From assembly GCA_016125085.1 (NCBI GenBank), contig WGMM01000035.1, forward strand, positions 60,808-124,807: DNA of 64,000 nucleotides, read 5' to 3'. Source of the DNA: a bacterium (lineage in GTDB: Bacteria; Planctomycetota; Planctomycetia; Isosphaerales; Isosphaeraceae). Shown in pieces: positions 18,424 through 26,880 of this stretch. The notes under the pieces are model-generated. The model saw nothing but the letters and a program-made list of their open reading frames with translations. It was not told where the DNA came from and searched no databases. How positions within the stretch are numbered: position 1 is the first letter of the stretch; each line of letters starts with the position of its first letter. The position numbers and the translations under genes were made by a program.

Positions 18424-19791
18424 TCAGGCCCGGGCGGGCGTGACGCTGTCGCGGCGGGCCACGGGATAAATCCGCGCTCCCTGTTCCTGCAGGAAGGCGA
18501 AGCAGCGGCGCGGCAGCATGCAGTGCACACGCACCTCATTCTCGTCGAACCGCTGTTCCTGCACTGTGGCGTTCTGGTTCAAATAGGCCAGAACCTTGCC
18601 AAGTGCCGGTTCGAAAACGACTTCGGTCTCGACGGCAAGTTCGTGCAATTTTTCGCGAACAGCCTGTTCCAAGCGATCGAGACCTTCTTTTTTGTAGGCC
18701 GAGACGACGATCGACTCATCGTGATGGGCCCTGAGAACGTCGATATACGAGCGATCCGGCACACGGTCGGCCTTGTTCAGGACAAGAATCGACGGGTGAT
18801 CCTCAAGCCCGATTTCGCGCAGCACTTCGTTCACAGCCCGAATTTGCTTTTCGGCCTCGGGGCTGGAGGCGTCGACCACGTGAAGCAGCAGGTCGGCCTG
18901 ACGTGCTTCTTCCAGGGTCGCCTTGAAAGAAGCCACCAGGCTGTGCGGCAGGTTGCGGATGAAACCGACGGTATCGGAAAGCAGGGCATAACCGCCGCCC
19001 CGGAAATTCCACCGGCGAGTCCGGGTATCGAGCGTGGCGAAGAGCTTGTCGGCGGCCAGAACGTCGGCATCGGTGATGGCGTTCATCAGGGTCGATTTGC
19101 CGGCATTCGTATAGCCGACGATGCCGATCGTGGGCACATCGCCGCGGCTGGCCACTTGCCTTTCTTTCCGCTTCTCGACCTTCTGGAGCCTGGCCTTGAG
19201 GTCGCGAATCCGGTGCTCGACAAGCCGGCGGTCTTCTTCGAGCTGCTTTTCCCCCGGACCACGCACGCCGACACCGCCGACGTAGCGCGAAAGGTGCGTC
19301 CACATCCGTTTGAGCCGGGGCAGGGCGTATTGGAGCTGGGCCAGTTCCACCTGCAGGTGGGCTTCGTGCGTGCTGGCCCGCGAGGCGAAGATGTCCAGGA
19401 TGACCTCGGTGCGGTCGATGACCTTGACGCCGAGGGCTTTTTCGAGGTTACGTGTCTGGCTCGGTGCCAGGTCGTTGTCGAAGAGCACCAGATCGGCCTC
19501 ATGGGCTTCGACCAGCGACTTGAGTTCTTCGACCTTGCCGCTGCCGAGGTAGGTCGTCACATCGACATGCGCACGCTTCTGCAACAAACTGGCCAGCACC
19601 TGAAGCCCCGCCGTTTCGGCCAGGCCCCGGATTTCGTCGAGAGGATCGTCAGGGTTATAGACGCCATGGGGCAAAAGGACACCGACGAGGATGCAACGCT
19701 CACGCCGTTTTCGGCCATTTTCGGTGATCAAAGTCTCGGACGACCTCTCAGGGTTCGTGGCTGAAGGATGACGGAACGCTGGGATTCGCAT
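18424..19791 (-). CDS. hflX: GTPase HflX
   Basis: A 455-residue ribosome-associated GTPase that splits stalled or stressed ribosomes. The N-terminal HflX domain contains GVGVRGPGEKQLEEDRR (about 174-190). A helical linker is followed by the G domain: G1 GYTNAGKST (226-234), G3 DTVGF (273-277) and G4 NKAD (339-342). A C-terminal extension of about 90 residues follows. The length is normal to slightly long. The ATG at 19791 gives a somewhat extended, basic N-terminus; no better start was found. It is a single gene with its own upstream region. Confidence 0.95.
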   Translation of the reverse strand: MRIPAFRHPSATNPERSSETLITENGRKRRERCILVGVLLPHGVYNPDDPLDEIRGLAETAGLQVLASLLQKRAHVDVTTYLGSGKVEELKSLVEAHEADLVLFDNDLAPSQTRNLEKALGVKVIDRTEVILDIFASRASTHEAHLQVELAQLQYALPRLKRMWTHLSRYVGGVGVRGPGEKQLEEDRRLVEHRIRDLKARLQKVEKRKERQVASRGDVPTIGIVGYTNAGKSTLMNAITDADVLAADKLFATLDTRTRRWNFRGGGYALLSDTVGFIRNLPHSLVASFKATLEEARQADLLLHVVDASSPEAEKQIRAVNEVLREIGLEDHPSILVLNKADRVPDRSYIDVLRAHHDESIVVSAYKKEGLDRLEQAVREKLHELAVETEVVFEPALGKVLAYLNQNATVQEQRFDENEVRVHCMLPRRCFAFLQEQGARIYPVARRDSVTPARA

Positions 19792-19918
19792 GGTTCGCGA
19801 TCGATATTCGTTCCGCCTCTGATGGAATTATCCGCAGGCCGGATTGCTCAGTCAACCTGGACGAACCATTGCCGAGCCAGAATATCGCTCGAATGGCGAA
19901 ACTGAATGCGTCGCTTAA

Positions 19919-20069
19919 AGTGGCAGAGGCTTCCAGCCGCTGTCGCTTGAAGAGTGATACTCACGATGAGTGAGGAATTCGAACGGCGGTGATTCCATAC
20001 TTCGAAACGAGACTTGTTTCGTGCTCGCTCAAAGAACTCGCGAACAGCGGCGGGACGCCGCTGCCACTT
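19919..20069. repeat. Snap-back inverted-repeat element, copy 1
   Basis: About 151 bases whose ends are imperfect inverted repeats of about 28 bases: AGTGGCAGAGGCTTCC at the left, and a right end whose reverse complement reads AGTGGCAGCGGCGTCC. Roughly 24 of 28 positions match. Each end is also self-complementary (GGC/GCC arms around TTCCA or GGGAC). The interior carries a segment GTGATACTCACGAT also present in copy 2. Confidence 0.8.
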
Positions 20070-20081
20070 GTGCCGCCCAAT

Positions 20082-20225
20082 GTGGAAGCGGCTTCCAACC
20101 GCTGCCGCGTGAGAGCGATACTCACGATTCACGGCTCGAATGCATCTACCTCATCACTCCGAACCGGACACATTTCGTCCGGGCTCGAAGATCGAGCGAA
20201 CAGCGGCGGGACGCCGCTGCCACTT
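20082..20225. repeat. Snap-back inverted-repeat element, copy 2
   Basis: About 144 bases, arranged in the same direction as copy 1 and 12 bases after it. Left end GTGGAAGCGGCTTCCAACCG, then GCGATACTCACGAT, then the right end GCGAACAGCGGCGGGACG, which is identical to copy 1 over about 36 bases. The element ends about a dozen bases from the fhs stop codon, so it could also act as the fhs transcription terminator. Confidence 0.8.
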
Positions 20226-20237
20226 GTGCCGATCCGA

Positions 20238-21899
20238 TCAGAACAGGTTCTGGATCTTGCCCGAATCGTCGACGTCGATCCGTTCGGCCGCAGGGCGTTC
20301 CGGCAAGCCCGGCATGCGGACGATATCGCCCGTCAAAGCCACCACGAAACCTGCCCCGGCCGAGATTTCCATGTCGCGCACGGTGATCGTGAAATCCTTC
20401 GGCCTGCCCAGAAGTTTCGGATTGTCCGAAAGCGAATTCTGCGTCTTGGCCATGCAGATCGGCAGGTTGCCGTATCCCAGTCTCGCCGCTTTCTTGAACT
20501 TCGTCGCGGCTTCAGCCGTAAAGGCCACGCCCGAGGCTCCGTAAATGCGTTTTGCGATCGTCTCGACCTTACTCTCCAGCGGCAGATCCAGCGGATACAG
20601 CGGCTGTAGCTTGCCAGCTTTGCTCGCTGTGACCGTCGCGACAACCTGCCGGGCCAGGTCTTCGGCACCGGCACCGCCATGGGCGAACACGTTGGCCGTC
20701 GAGCAGGCCACGCCGCGGCCCTTGCAGTATTCGTGGATCACGGCCAGTTCGTCGGCTGTGTCCTCGCCCCGCTGATTGATGGCCACGAGCACGGGCTTTT
20801 GATATTGCGAGGCTGCGTCGATGTGGGCGGCCAGGTTATCGATCCCGCGCTGAACGGCCGCGGCATCCGGCTTCGTCAGTTCGGCAAGCGTCACGCCCCC
20901 GTGCATCTTGAGGGCTCGCACGGTCGCCACGATCACGATCGCCGCCGGATCCAGGTCGCCATAACGGCACTTGATGTCCAGGAACTTTTCGCCGCCGAGG
21001 TCGAAGGCGAAGCCGGCCTCGGTCACGGCCCAGTCGCCATGGGCCAGCGCCATCCGCGTGGCCAGAATCGAGTTGCATCCGTGAGCGATATTGGCGAATG
21101 GCCCACCGTGTACGAAGGCCGGCGTGCCCTCACGCGACTGCACCAGGTTCGGCAGAATCGCTTCGTTCAGGATCGCCATCAGCGAGCCGGTGATCTGCAT
21201 CTCTTCGGCCCGCACCGGTTCGCCGGCCCGGTCGTAGCCGATGAGAATTCGATTCAGCCGTTCACGCAAATCGGCCCGCGACTGGGCAAGGCAAAGAATG
21301 GCCATGATCTCGCTGGCGGCCGTGATGTCGAAGCCGGCTTCGCGCGGAGTGCCGCCCATGGCCCGCCCGCCCAGGCCGATGACCATCTTCCGCAGGGCCC
21401 GGTCGTTCATGTCCAGGGCACGCTTCCAGAGGACGCGCAGCGGGTCGATCCGTGAGTCGCCGAAATGGATGCGGTTGTCGATCACGGCCGAAAGCAGATT
21501 ATTCGCGGCCGTAATCGCGTGAAAATCACCCGTGAATTGCAGGTTGATCGCGTCGGAAGGCTCAAGCCGGCACGCCCCGCCCCCCGTGGCGCCGCCTTTT
21601 TTGCCGAACACAGGGCCCATGGATGGCTGCCGCAAGGCCAGAACGGCGTTCTCGCCGATTCGCCTCATGCCCTGGGCCAGGCCGATCGAAGTCGTCGTCT
21701 TGCCTTCGCCGGCCGGCGTGGGCGTGATAGCCGAGACCAGAATCAGCTTGCCGGCCTTGCGGGCCTTGCTGGCGGCTTCGATCGCTTCGAGCCGGATCTT
21801 GGCTTTGTCGCGGCCGAAAAGTTCCACGTGATCTTCCGCGATTCCTATTTCGCGGGCCAGTGCGTCGATCGGTTTCATTTCGAATCGGGTGTCGGACAT
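20238..21899 (-). CDS. fhs: Formate-tetrahydrofolate ligase
   Basis: A 553-residue cytoplasmic enzyme that makes 10-formyltetrahydrofolate from formate, THF and ATP. The nucleotide-binding P-loop TPTPAGEGKTT is at about 59-69. Family motifs include LRQPSMGPVFGKKGGATGGG, LTGDFHAI-like NLQFTGDFHAITAANNLL, and AGAGFVVALTGDIVRMPGLP near the end. Length is typical. It suggests one-carbon or formate assimilation, which is known in planctomycetes. The gene begins about 50 bases after the DUF983 gene on the same strand, so a loose operon with it is possible, but no functional link is evident. Confidence 0.96.
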   Translation of the reverse strand: MSDTRFEMKPIDALAREIGIAEDHVELFGRDKAKIRLEAIEAASKARKAGKLILVSAITPTPAGEGKTTTSIGLAQGMRRIGENAVLALRQPSMGPVFGKKGGATGGGACRLEPSDAINLQFTGDFHAITAANNLLSAVIDNRIHFGDSRIDPLRVLWKRALDMNDRALRKMVIGLGGRAMGGTPREAGFDITAASEIMAILCLAQSRADLRERLNRILIGYDRAGEPVRAEEMQITGSLMAILNEAILPNLVQSREGTPAFVHGGPFANIAHGCNSILATRMALAHGDWAVTEAGFAFDLGGEKFLDIKCRYGDLDPAAIVIVATVRALKMHGGVTLAELTKPDAAAVQRGIDNLAAHIDAASQYQKPVLVAINQRGEDTADELAVIHEYCKGRGVACSTANVFAHGGAGAEDLARQVVATVTASKAGKLQPLYPLDLPLESKVETIAKRIYGASGVAFTAEAATKFKKAARLGYGNLPICMAKTQNSLSDNPKLLGRPKDFTITVRDMEISAGAGFVVALTGDIVRMPGLPERPAAERIDVDDSGKIQNLF

Positions 21900-21952
21900 G
21901 TTCGGGAAATCCTGAGGGATCGTGAGAGTTGGAGCTTTCGATCAGGAGCGGA

Positions 21953-22426
21953 TCAATTCGATTTCGAAGCGGGAGTCTGGCGGTCCTGCGGGTCGAAGAA
22001 CCGGTCGAAATGCAACCAGAGCACACGCGAAAATCGCACGATCGGCACCACCAGCGGAATGAATACCAATGCCGAAACGACGATGCACGAAGCCATCGAG
22101 CGTTCGGGGGAACGCCATTTCTGCAGCAGAGTCATCGCCGTCAGCGGCGGGATGGCCATGGCATAGCTGAAATACATCGCACCCAGAAAATAGCCGGGCT
22201 CACGTTCGAACTTCAGTCCGCACACCGGACAGGTCGGGTTCATCTTCAGAAACAGGTTCGCGAAGACTTTCCCGCGCCGGCATTCCGGGCATCGCATGGT
22301 GAAGATGCTGTGAACCACACCCGGCCGCTCTTCGGCCGCAGTATTCGCAGGGGCGGAAACGGCGGGAGGCGAGCCAGGCTCGCCACCCTGAACGGTGCCT
22401 TCAGGCGGATGGTCCGTCATGTTCAT
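21953..22426 (-). CDS. DUF983 family membrane protein
   Basis: A 157-residue protein with a rubredoxin-like double CxxC (CPECRRGK and CPVCGLKF) typical of DUF983, followed by the conserved EPGYFLGAMYFSYAMA and two membrane helices in the C-terminal half. The ATG at 22426 overlaps the TGA of the upstream S9 peptidase gene as ATGA, implying translational coupling; this decided the start over the two further upstream options. DUF983 function is not established; the four Cys probably bind a metal. The N-terminal 40 residues are Pro/Gly-rich and variable. Confidence 0.85.
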   Translation of the reverse strand: MNMTDHPPEGTVQGGEPGSPPAVSAPANTAAEERPGVVHSIFTMRCPECRRGKVFANLFLKMNPTCPVCGLKFEREPGYFLGAMYFSYAMAIPPLTAMTLLQKWRSPERSMASCIVVSALVFIPLVVPIVRFSRVLWLHFDRFFDPQDRQTPASKSN

Positions 22427-24507
22427 GGTTTCAGATACGTCTTGAGCCAGGCGTGCATTTCCCGCCACCAGACACGACGATTGTCGGCCTTCAGAATCCA
22501 GTGATTTTCGTCCGGGAAAAGGACCAGGCGACTGGGCACTCCCCGGCGCTGCAGAGCCGTGAACAGGCCGAAGCCCTGGGCCTCAGGCACACGATAATCG
22601 AGCGAACCGTGCGTCACCAGAACCGGCGTCTTGATGTTGCCGGCGAAGTTGCTGGGCGACTGGCTCTGGTAGCCCTTCTCGTATTCCTTCTCCCAGGGCG
22701 GGCCACCGAATTCCCACTCCGCGAACCACAGCTCCTCGGTCGTGCCGTACATGCTGGGCAAGTCCCAAACACCGGCATGGCTGATGAGGCACTTGAAGCG
22801 GTCCGTCTGCCCGGCGATCCAGTTCACCATGTAGCCGCCGTAAGACCCGCCCGCCGCACCGACGCGCTCGCTATCCATGTACGGATAGGTCTTCAGAACA
22901 TGGTCCAGCCCCTTCATCAGGTCGACATACACCCGGCCGTTCCAGTCACGGCTGATCTGGTCCGTGAATTCCTGGCCGAAGCCGGTCGAGCCGCGCGGAT
23001 TCACGGCCACTACGACATATCCCGGAGCCGCGAACAGATTCGAGTTCCAGCGGGCGTGCCAGGTGTTCGTCCACGCGCTTTGGGGGCCGCCGTGAATCAG
23101 GTAAAGTACCGGATACTTCTTCGCAGGGTCGAAACCCGGTGGCCTGGTAATCCAGCCCTGAACCTTGGCATCGTCGGCCCCTTCGAAGGTGAACGGTTCC
23201 GCGGCAGTGAGGTCCAGATCAGCCAGGACATCATCGTTATGGCTGGAAAGCCGCTTTGTGACGGTCGGCCCGTTGGCGTCTTCACGCGAGTAGAAAACGT
23301 CGTTGGGCGCGACACTGTCGTTCCGCAGATACACGAACAGGCCACCCTTGCGGGGGCTCTGGATCGCCGTATGCATACCCTTTCCGCCAATGACCTTGCG
23401 CGGGGGGGCGGTGCCGGCCGGATCGATCAGGAAGATATCCTGATGGCCTTCGTTCTCGATGCCAGCGACGATCCCCGAACCGTCGCCGACCCAGGAAAAT
23501 TCATGAACGGTACGGTCCAGCTTGCGCGTCAGTTCGGTTACCTTGCCGGTGGCGAGTTCCAGCACGGTCAGCACGTTCTGGTCAGCCTCGAACTTGGCCC
23601 GGGTCTGGCGCAAATATGCCAGGTGCTTGCCGTCGGGCGAGAACAGCGGATAGCTGTCGGCGCCGGTGTTGGCGTCGGTCAGGTTTTTGAGCGGTCCGCC
23701 TGCGACGCTCACTTGCCAGAGGTCGTTGTTCGTGCTCCAGGCGTGGTCCTTCAAGGGCTCAGCCGTGAAGACGACGGTTTTGGAGTCGGGCGAAAACGTA
23801 TAATCGCTCGATCCGCCGAAGGGGGCGGGGGGGCTGTTCGAAGTCAGGTCGGGCGAAAGGTCGCGGGCCTCGCCGGTTTCGGTATCGGCGACGAAGATGT
23901 GCGACCGCTTGCCGTCGTCATAAGTGTCCCAGTGGCGGATCATGAGCTTGTCGAAGATCATGGCCTTCGACTTCGCTTCGCCCCGCTTTTTGTCCTCTTC
24001 GACGGTCTCTTTCGGCGATTTGCCCGGGTAGACCCGCGCGGGGAAGGCCAGCAGCTTGCCGTCGGCCGAGATCGCCGGGCCGCCGGCCACGTCGATCGGC
24101 AGCTTCGTGACCTGGCGTGCTTCGCCACCGTCGATCGCGATGTTCCAGATCTGGGCCGAGCCAGAGCGAGTCGAAAGGAAGTAGATCGACTTGCCGTCCG
24201 GCGCCCAGACCGGCTCGCTGTCGCGCGCCGAGGTCGTCGTCAGCCGTTTCGGGCTGCCTTCTCGGCTGATGATCGAATACCAGAGATTCGAAATCGACTT
24301 GCCCGTGGCCTTGTCCGGCTCCGTGACCGAATAGACGGCCATGCGTCCGTCGGGAGAGATTTTCAGACCGCTGACCGACTTGACGGCCAGAAGGTCTTCG
24401 ACGGTCATCGGCCGCAAACCGCCCTGTGCGGCCGCGTGTTGATTCGATGTCATTCCCAGCCATCCCAGGGCGAGCATTGTCGCGAGTGTTTTGCGAGTCG
24501 TCTTCAT
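22423..24507 (-). CDS. Secreted S9 family peptidase (prolyl oligopeptidase/DPP-like)
   Basis: A 694-residue exported peptidase. Signal peptide at about 1-25 (MKTTRKTLATMLALGWLG). Residues about 40-420 hold WD40-like TolB/DPPIV beta-propeller repeats with SPDGK motifs. The C-terminal alpha/beta hydrolase domain has the catalytic triad: Ser555 in GGSYGG, Asp637 in GSLDYRVP, and His669 in DENHW. The ATG at 24507 was chosen for the basic-hydrophobic signal. It precedes the DUF983 gene with a 4-base overlap and follows a peptide transporter gene, so the set likely breaks down and imports peptides. Confidence 0.93.
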   Translation of the reverse strand: MKTTRKTLATMLALGWLGMTSNQHAAAQGGLRPMTVEDLLAVKSVSGLKISPDGRMAVYSVTEPDKATGKSISNLWYSIISREGSPKRLTTTSARDSEPVWAPDGKSIYFLSTRSGSAQIWNIAIDGGEARQVTKLPIDVAGGPAISADGKLLAFPARVYPGKSPKETVEEDKKRGEAKSKAMIFDKLMIRHWDTYDDGKRSHIFVADTETGEARDLSPDLTSNSPPAPFGGSSDYTFSPDSKTVVFTAEPLKDHAWSTNNDLWQVSVAGGPLKNLTDANTGADSYPLFSPDGKHLAYLRQTRAKFEADQNVLTVLELATGKVTELTRKLDRTVHEFSWVGDGSGIVAGIENEGHQDIFLIDPAGTAPPRKVIGGKGMHTAIQSPRKGGLFVYLRNDSVAPNDVFYSREDANGPTVTKRLSSHNDDVLADLDLTAAEPFTFEGADDAKVQGWITRPPGFDPAKKYPVLYLIHGGPQSAWTNTWHARWNSNLFAAPGYVVVAVNPRGSTGFGQEFTDQISRDWNGRVYVDLMKGLDHVLKTYPYMDSERVGAAGGSYGGYMVNWIAGQTDRFKCLISHAGVWDLPSMYGTTEELWFAEWEFGGPPWEKEYEKGYQSQSPSNFAGNIKTPVLVTHGSLDYRVPEAQGFGLFTALQRRGVPSRLVLFPDENHWILKADNRRVWWREMHAWLKTYLKP

Positions 24508-24562
24508 ACGTGCGGATCCATGAATGAGACAGGCGGACGCGCGAGCCATCCGCCCGGGTGCG

Positions 24563-26110
24563 TCAGGCGATTTCTTCGTGTGCGTCAGTGAAATGGTCTT
24601 CCGTCTTGCCCAGCTTGTCCATGTGCATCCACCGGGTCAGGATGGGCGAAAGAGCCAGAACCAGCACGCTAGCGGCGAAAGCCCCAATGGCGATCTTACC
24701 GAACACGTCGCCATAAACCATCACGGTTTCACTGGGCGGCGGGATCACTTTGGCTGCACCTTCGCCACCTTCGGAAACGCTCGTCAGTTCGGCGATTTTC
24801 CCGGAGAGATAGTTGGCCAGAGCGATCGCAAGGAACCAAGCCCCCATCACGACACCGACGATCTTCTGCGGCGACATCTTCGTCACGAGAGAAAGGCCGA
24901 CTGGCGACAGGCACAACTCCCCCGTCGTCTGGAACAGGTAGCCGAGAATCAGCCACCCCATCCAGACCATTCCCTGGTCGTTCGACATCTTGGCCCCGAA
25001 CCAGAAGCAGACGAAGCCAAGAGACAACAGTGCCAGGCCGAAGAAGAATTTCACAGGTGCGGAAGGGTCACGGTTTTGACTCGCCAGAGTGTCCCACACT
25101 GCGGCGAGAAGCGGAGCGAACATGATGATGAACAAAGGATTGACGGCTTGGAATACCGAAGCCTTGATTTCGAAGCCGAAGATGGTCCGATTGACGTTGC
25201 GGTCCGTGAACAGGCTCAGTGAACTCCCCGCCTGCTCGAAGCACATCCAGAACACCATCTGGAAAAACATGAGAGCGAACACGACGAACAGCCGCTGCCG
25301 CGCGATTTTTTCGCTCTCCATAGCAGTCTTGAAAAGCTTCGTCATCGTGATAATGCCGACGACGACCAGAAACGCAAAAACGATATCCGGTACGTAGATC
25401 TTCGCGAAGAAACTCTTCAGCGATTCCATTGTGACTAGGACTGTCGAGATCAACGCCACGCAGCCGAAAGATCCGGCGAGAATTTTCGGGCTTTCCTTCT
25501 TGAGCAATTCCCTCGAAGGAGGCAGTCCATGCTCACCTAAAAGATCCTGGCCCAACACGAAAACGATAAGCCCCATCAACATCCCTGCGGTCGCAAGGCC
25601 GAATCCGTAATGCCAGCCGAAGGTTTCCCCCACATAGCCGCAGATTATGGGTGCGAGAAACGCGCCCGTGTTGATACCCATATAAAAGATCGTGAACCCC
25701 GCGTCACGCCGCTGGTCTCCTTCACCATACAACTTGCCAACCATGGACGAGATGTTCGGCTTGAAAAAACCATTTCCGACGATCAATAGAGCCAGGGCCG
25801 TGTAGAAGGCGACTTGGGTTTCGATCATCATCAGCAAGTGGCCAAGTGCCATCAGCACCCCGCCCAGAATGACCGCGATCCGAAAGCCAAGAATCCGGTC
25901 AGCCAGCAGCCCGCCGACGACCGGAGTTGCATAGACCAAGCCGGTATATGCCCCATAGACACCAGCCGCCCGGGCGTCGCCATAGGCCAGAAACCCTTTG
26001 GTCATATAGAAAACCAGCAGGGCCCGCATGCCGTAATAGGAGAAACGCTCCCACATCTCGGCGAAAAACAGCATGTAAAGGCCGCGGGGGTGACCGGTAA
26101 GTGCGCCCAT
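24563..26110 (-). CDS. Proton-dependent oligopeptide transporter (POT/PTR2 family)
   Basis: A 515-residue inner-membrane transporter of di- and tripeptides, with about 12-14 membrane helices. The diagnostic POT signature EMWERFSYYG (ExxERFxYYG, Glu18 to Gly27) lies in the first helix. The loop FKPNISSMVGKLY and the GINTGAFLAPI helix are also typical. The ATG at 26110, with GAGGAG upstream, fits the family start; a far upstream start would add 120 non-conserved residues. It precedes the S9 peptidase gene by 55 bases on the same strand, consistent with uptake of its products. Confidence 0.94.
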   Translation of the reverse strand: MGALTGHPRGLYMLFFAEMWERFSYYGMRALLVFYMTKGFLAYGDARAAGVYGAYTGLVYATPVVGGLLADRILGFRIAVILGGVLMALGHLLMMIETQVAFYTALALLIVGNGFFKPNISSMVGKLYGEGDQRRDAGFTIFYMGINTGAFLAPIICGYVGETFGWHYGFGLATAGMLMGLIVFVLGQDLLGEHGLPPSRELLKKESPKILAGSFGCVALISTVLVTMESLKSFFAKIYVPDIVFAFLVVVGIITMTKLFKTAMESEKIARQRLFVVFALMFFQMVFWMCFEQAGSSLSLFTDRNVNRTIFGFEIKASVFQAVNPLFIIMFAPLLAAVWDTLASQNRDPSAPVKFFFGLALLSLGFVCFWFGAKMSNDQGMVWMGWLILGYLFQTTGELCLSPVGLSLVTKMSPQKIVGVVMGAWFLAIALANYLSGKIAELTSVSEGGEGAAKVIPPPSETVMVYGDVFGKIAIGAFAASVLVLALSPILTRWMHMDKLGKTEDHFTDAHEEIA

Positions 26111-26880
26111 GTCCGGGGTGTCTCCTCTTCGTGCGGAAGCGGTGAATGCCTCTGTTGTCGAGACCGTCGCAGGCTCGGCGTCGTTCGGATGCCGTTCGAT
26201 CGTGATCAAGGTCCGGTTGATTCGCCACACTTTAGTCGAACCGCCCCGCGGGAAGCAACGATTGACGCAAGATTCCCCTACGCTGCCGATTCGCCCGAAG
26301 TCTTTTGTTTCAGAAGAATTGCAAGCGTACGAATCGAAAAGTTCACGGCTTTGCGAATCCGCATGACCGCTCCGGCAACAACCCCTTGCGGAGGCGAATC
26401 GATCCCGACCGATAACAATCCTCCTTCGATCGAACCTCACGGCGTTATCATCCACAAACGAATCATTCCAAAAAGCAACGAAGTCCACCAATGATTCCGA
26501 AATGCGACACCCAGCCCACCAAATTCGCCATTTATCTGGACACCCTTATCGAAACATTGAGGGCGCAGCGATGAATCGTTCTGAAGGATCGAAGAATACA
26601 CTCATTAACCTGTCGTCACATCTATCGACCTAACGCGTTTAAGATCGACTCGGCTAATGAGTTCCATGAAATCCGAGATTCTTACACAAAAACGCGAACA
26701 ATATTAATAGCCAACCCTCTGTAAAATAAAACTTTACAATAGCATGGCTATTTGGTTATATAAATTATTGTAACGCTTATGGGGTTTTCTCATTTCAGAG
26801 GACTCACTATCGCGTTCATGTTGCCACTCTATCGACACCCTTCGATCGATCCGCAACACCCGATATAAGAGGTGTATTGC
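26111..26880. other. Long AT-richer intergenic region between divergent genes
   Basis: About 770 bases with no credible gene. GC content drops sharply between about 26570 and 26810 relative to the rest of the window. It contains an eight-base inverted repeat ACTCATTA (26600-26607) / TAATGAGT (26655-26662) and the nested palindrome at 26706-26752. It must hold promoters for the transporter on one side and the PEP-CTERM protein on the other. Whether the composition change reflects transfer or just regulatory DNA is unclear. Confidence 0.6.
26706..26752. promoter_or_regulatory. Symmetric nested palindrome, candidate operator
   Basis: Two inverted repeats share one centre: outer arms AATAGCC / GGCTATT and inner arms TGTAAA / TTTACA. 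All three gaps (outer to inner left, centre, inner to outer right) are exactly seven bases. It lies about 130 bases before the PEP-CTERM start codon. A dimeric or tetrameric regulator site is the best guess; as RNA the stems would be weak. Confidence 0.45.

Larger units (their letters stand above)
19792..20237. other. Intergenic region between fhs and hflX containing two repeat elements
   Basis: About 446 bases between two genes transcribed leftward. It contains no credible gene; open frames read through the repeats. Most of it (19919-20225) is two adjacent copies of an inverted-repeat element, described separately. The part from 19792 to 19918 must hold the hflX promoter. Confidence 0.6.

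Noticed and set aside
19970..20609. Plus-strand frames running through the repeat elements behind fhs
   Set aside because: They consist of the inverted-repeat elements and the antisense of fhs, with duplicated nonsense segments.
22453..24591. Long plus-strand open frame of about 712 codons
   Set aside because: Antisense to the S9 peptidase, which has a complete catalytic triad. No recognisable domain.
24563..26491. 642-codon version of the POT transporter
   Set aside because: The additional 127 residues at the N-terminus are not hydrophobic or conserved, and the POT signature lies normally after the ATG at 26110.
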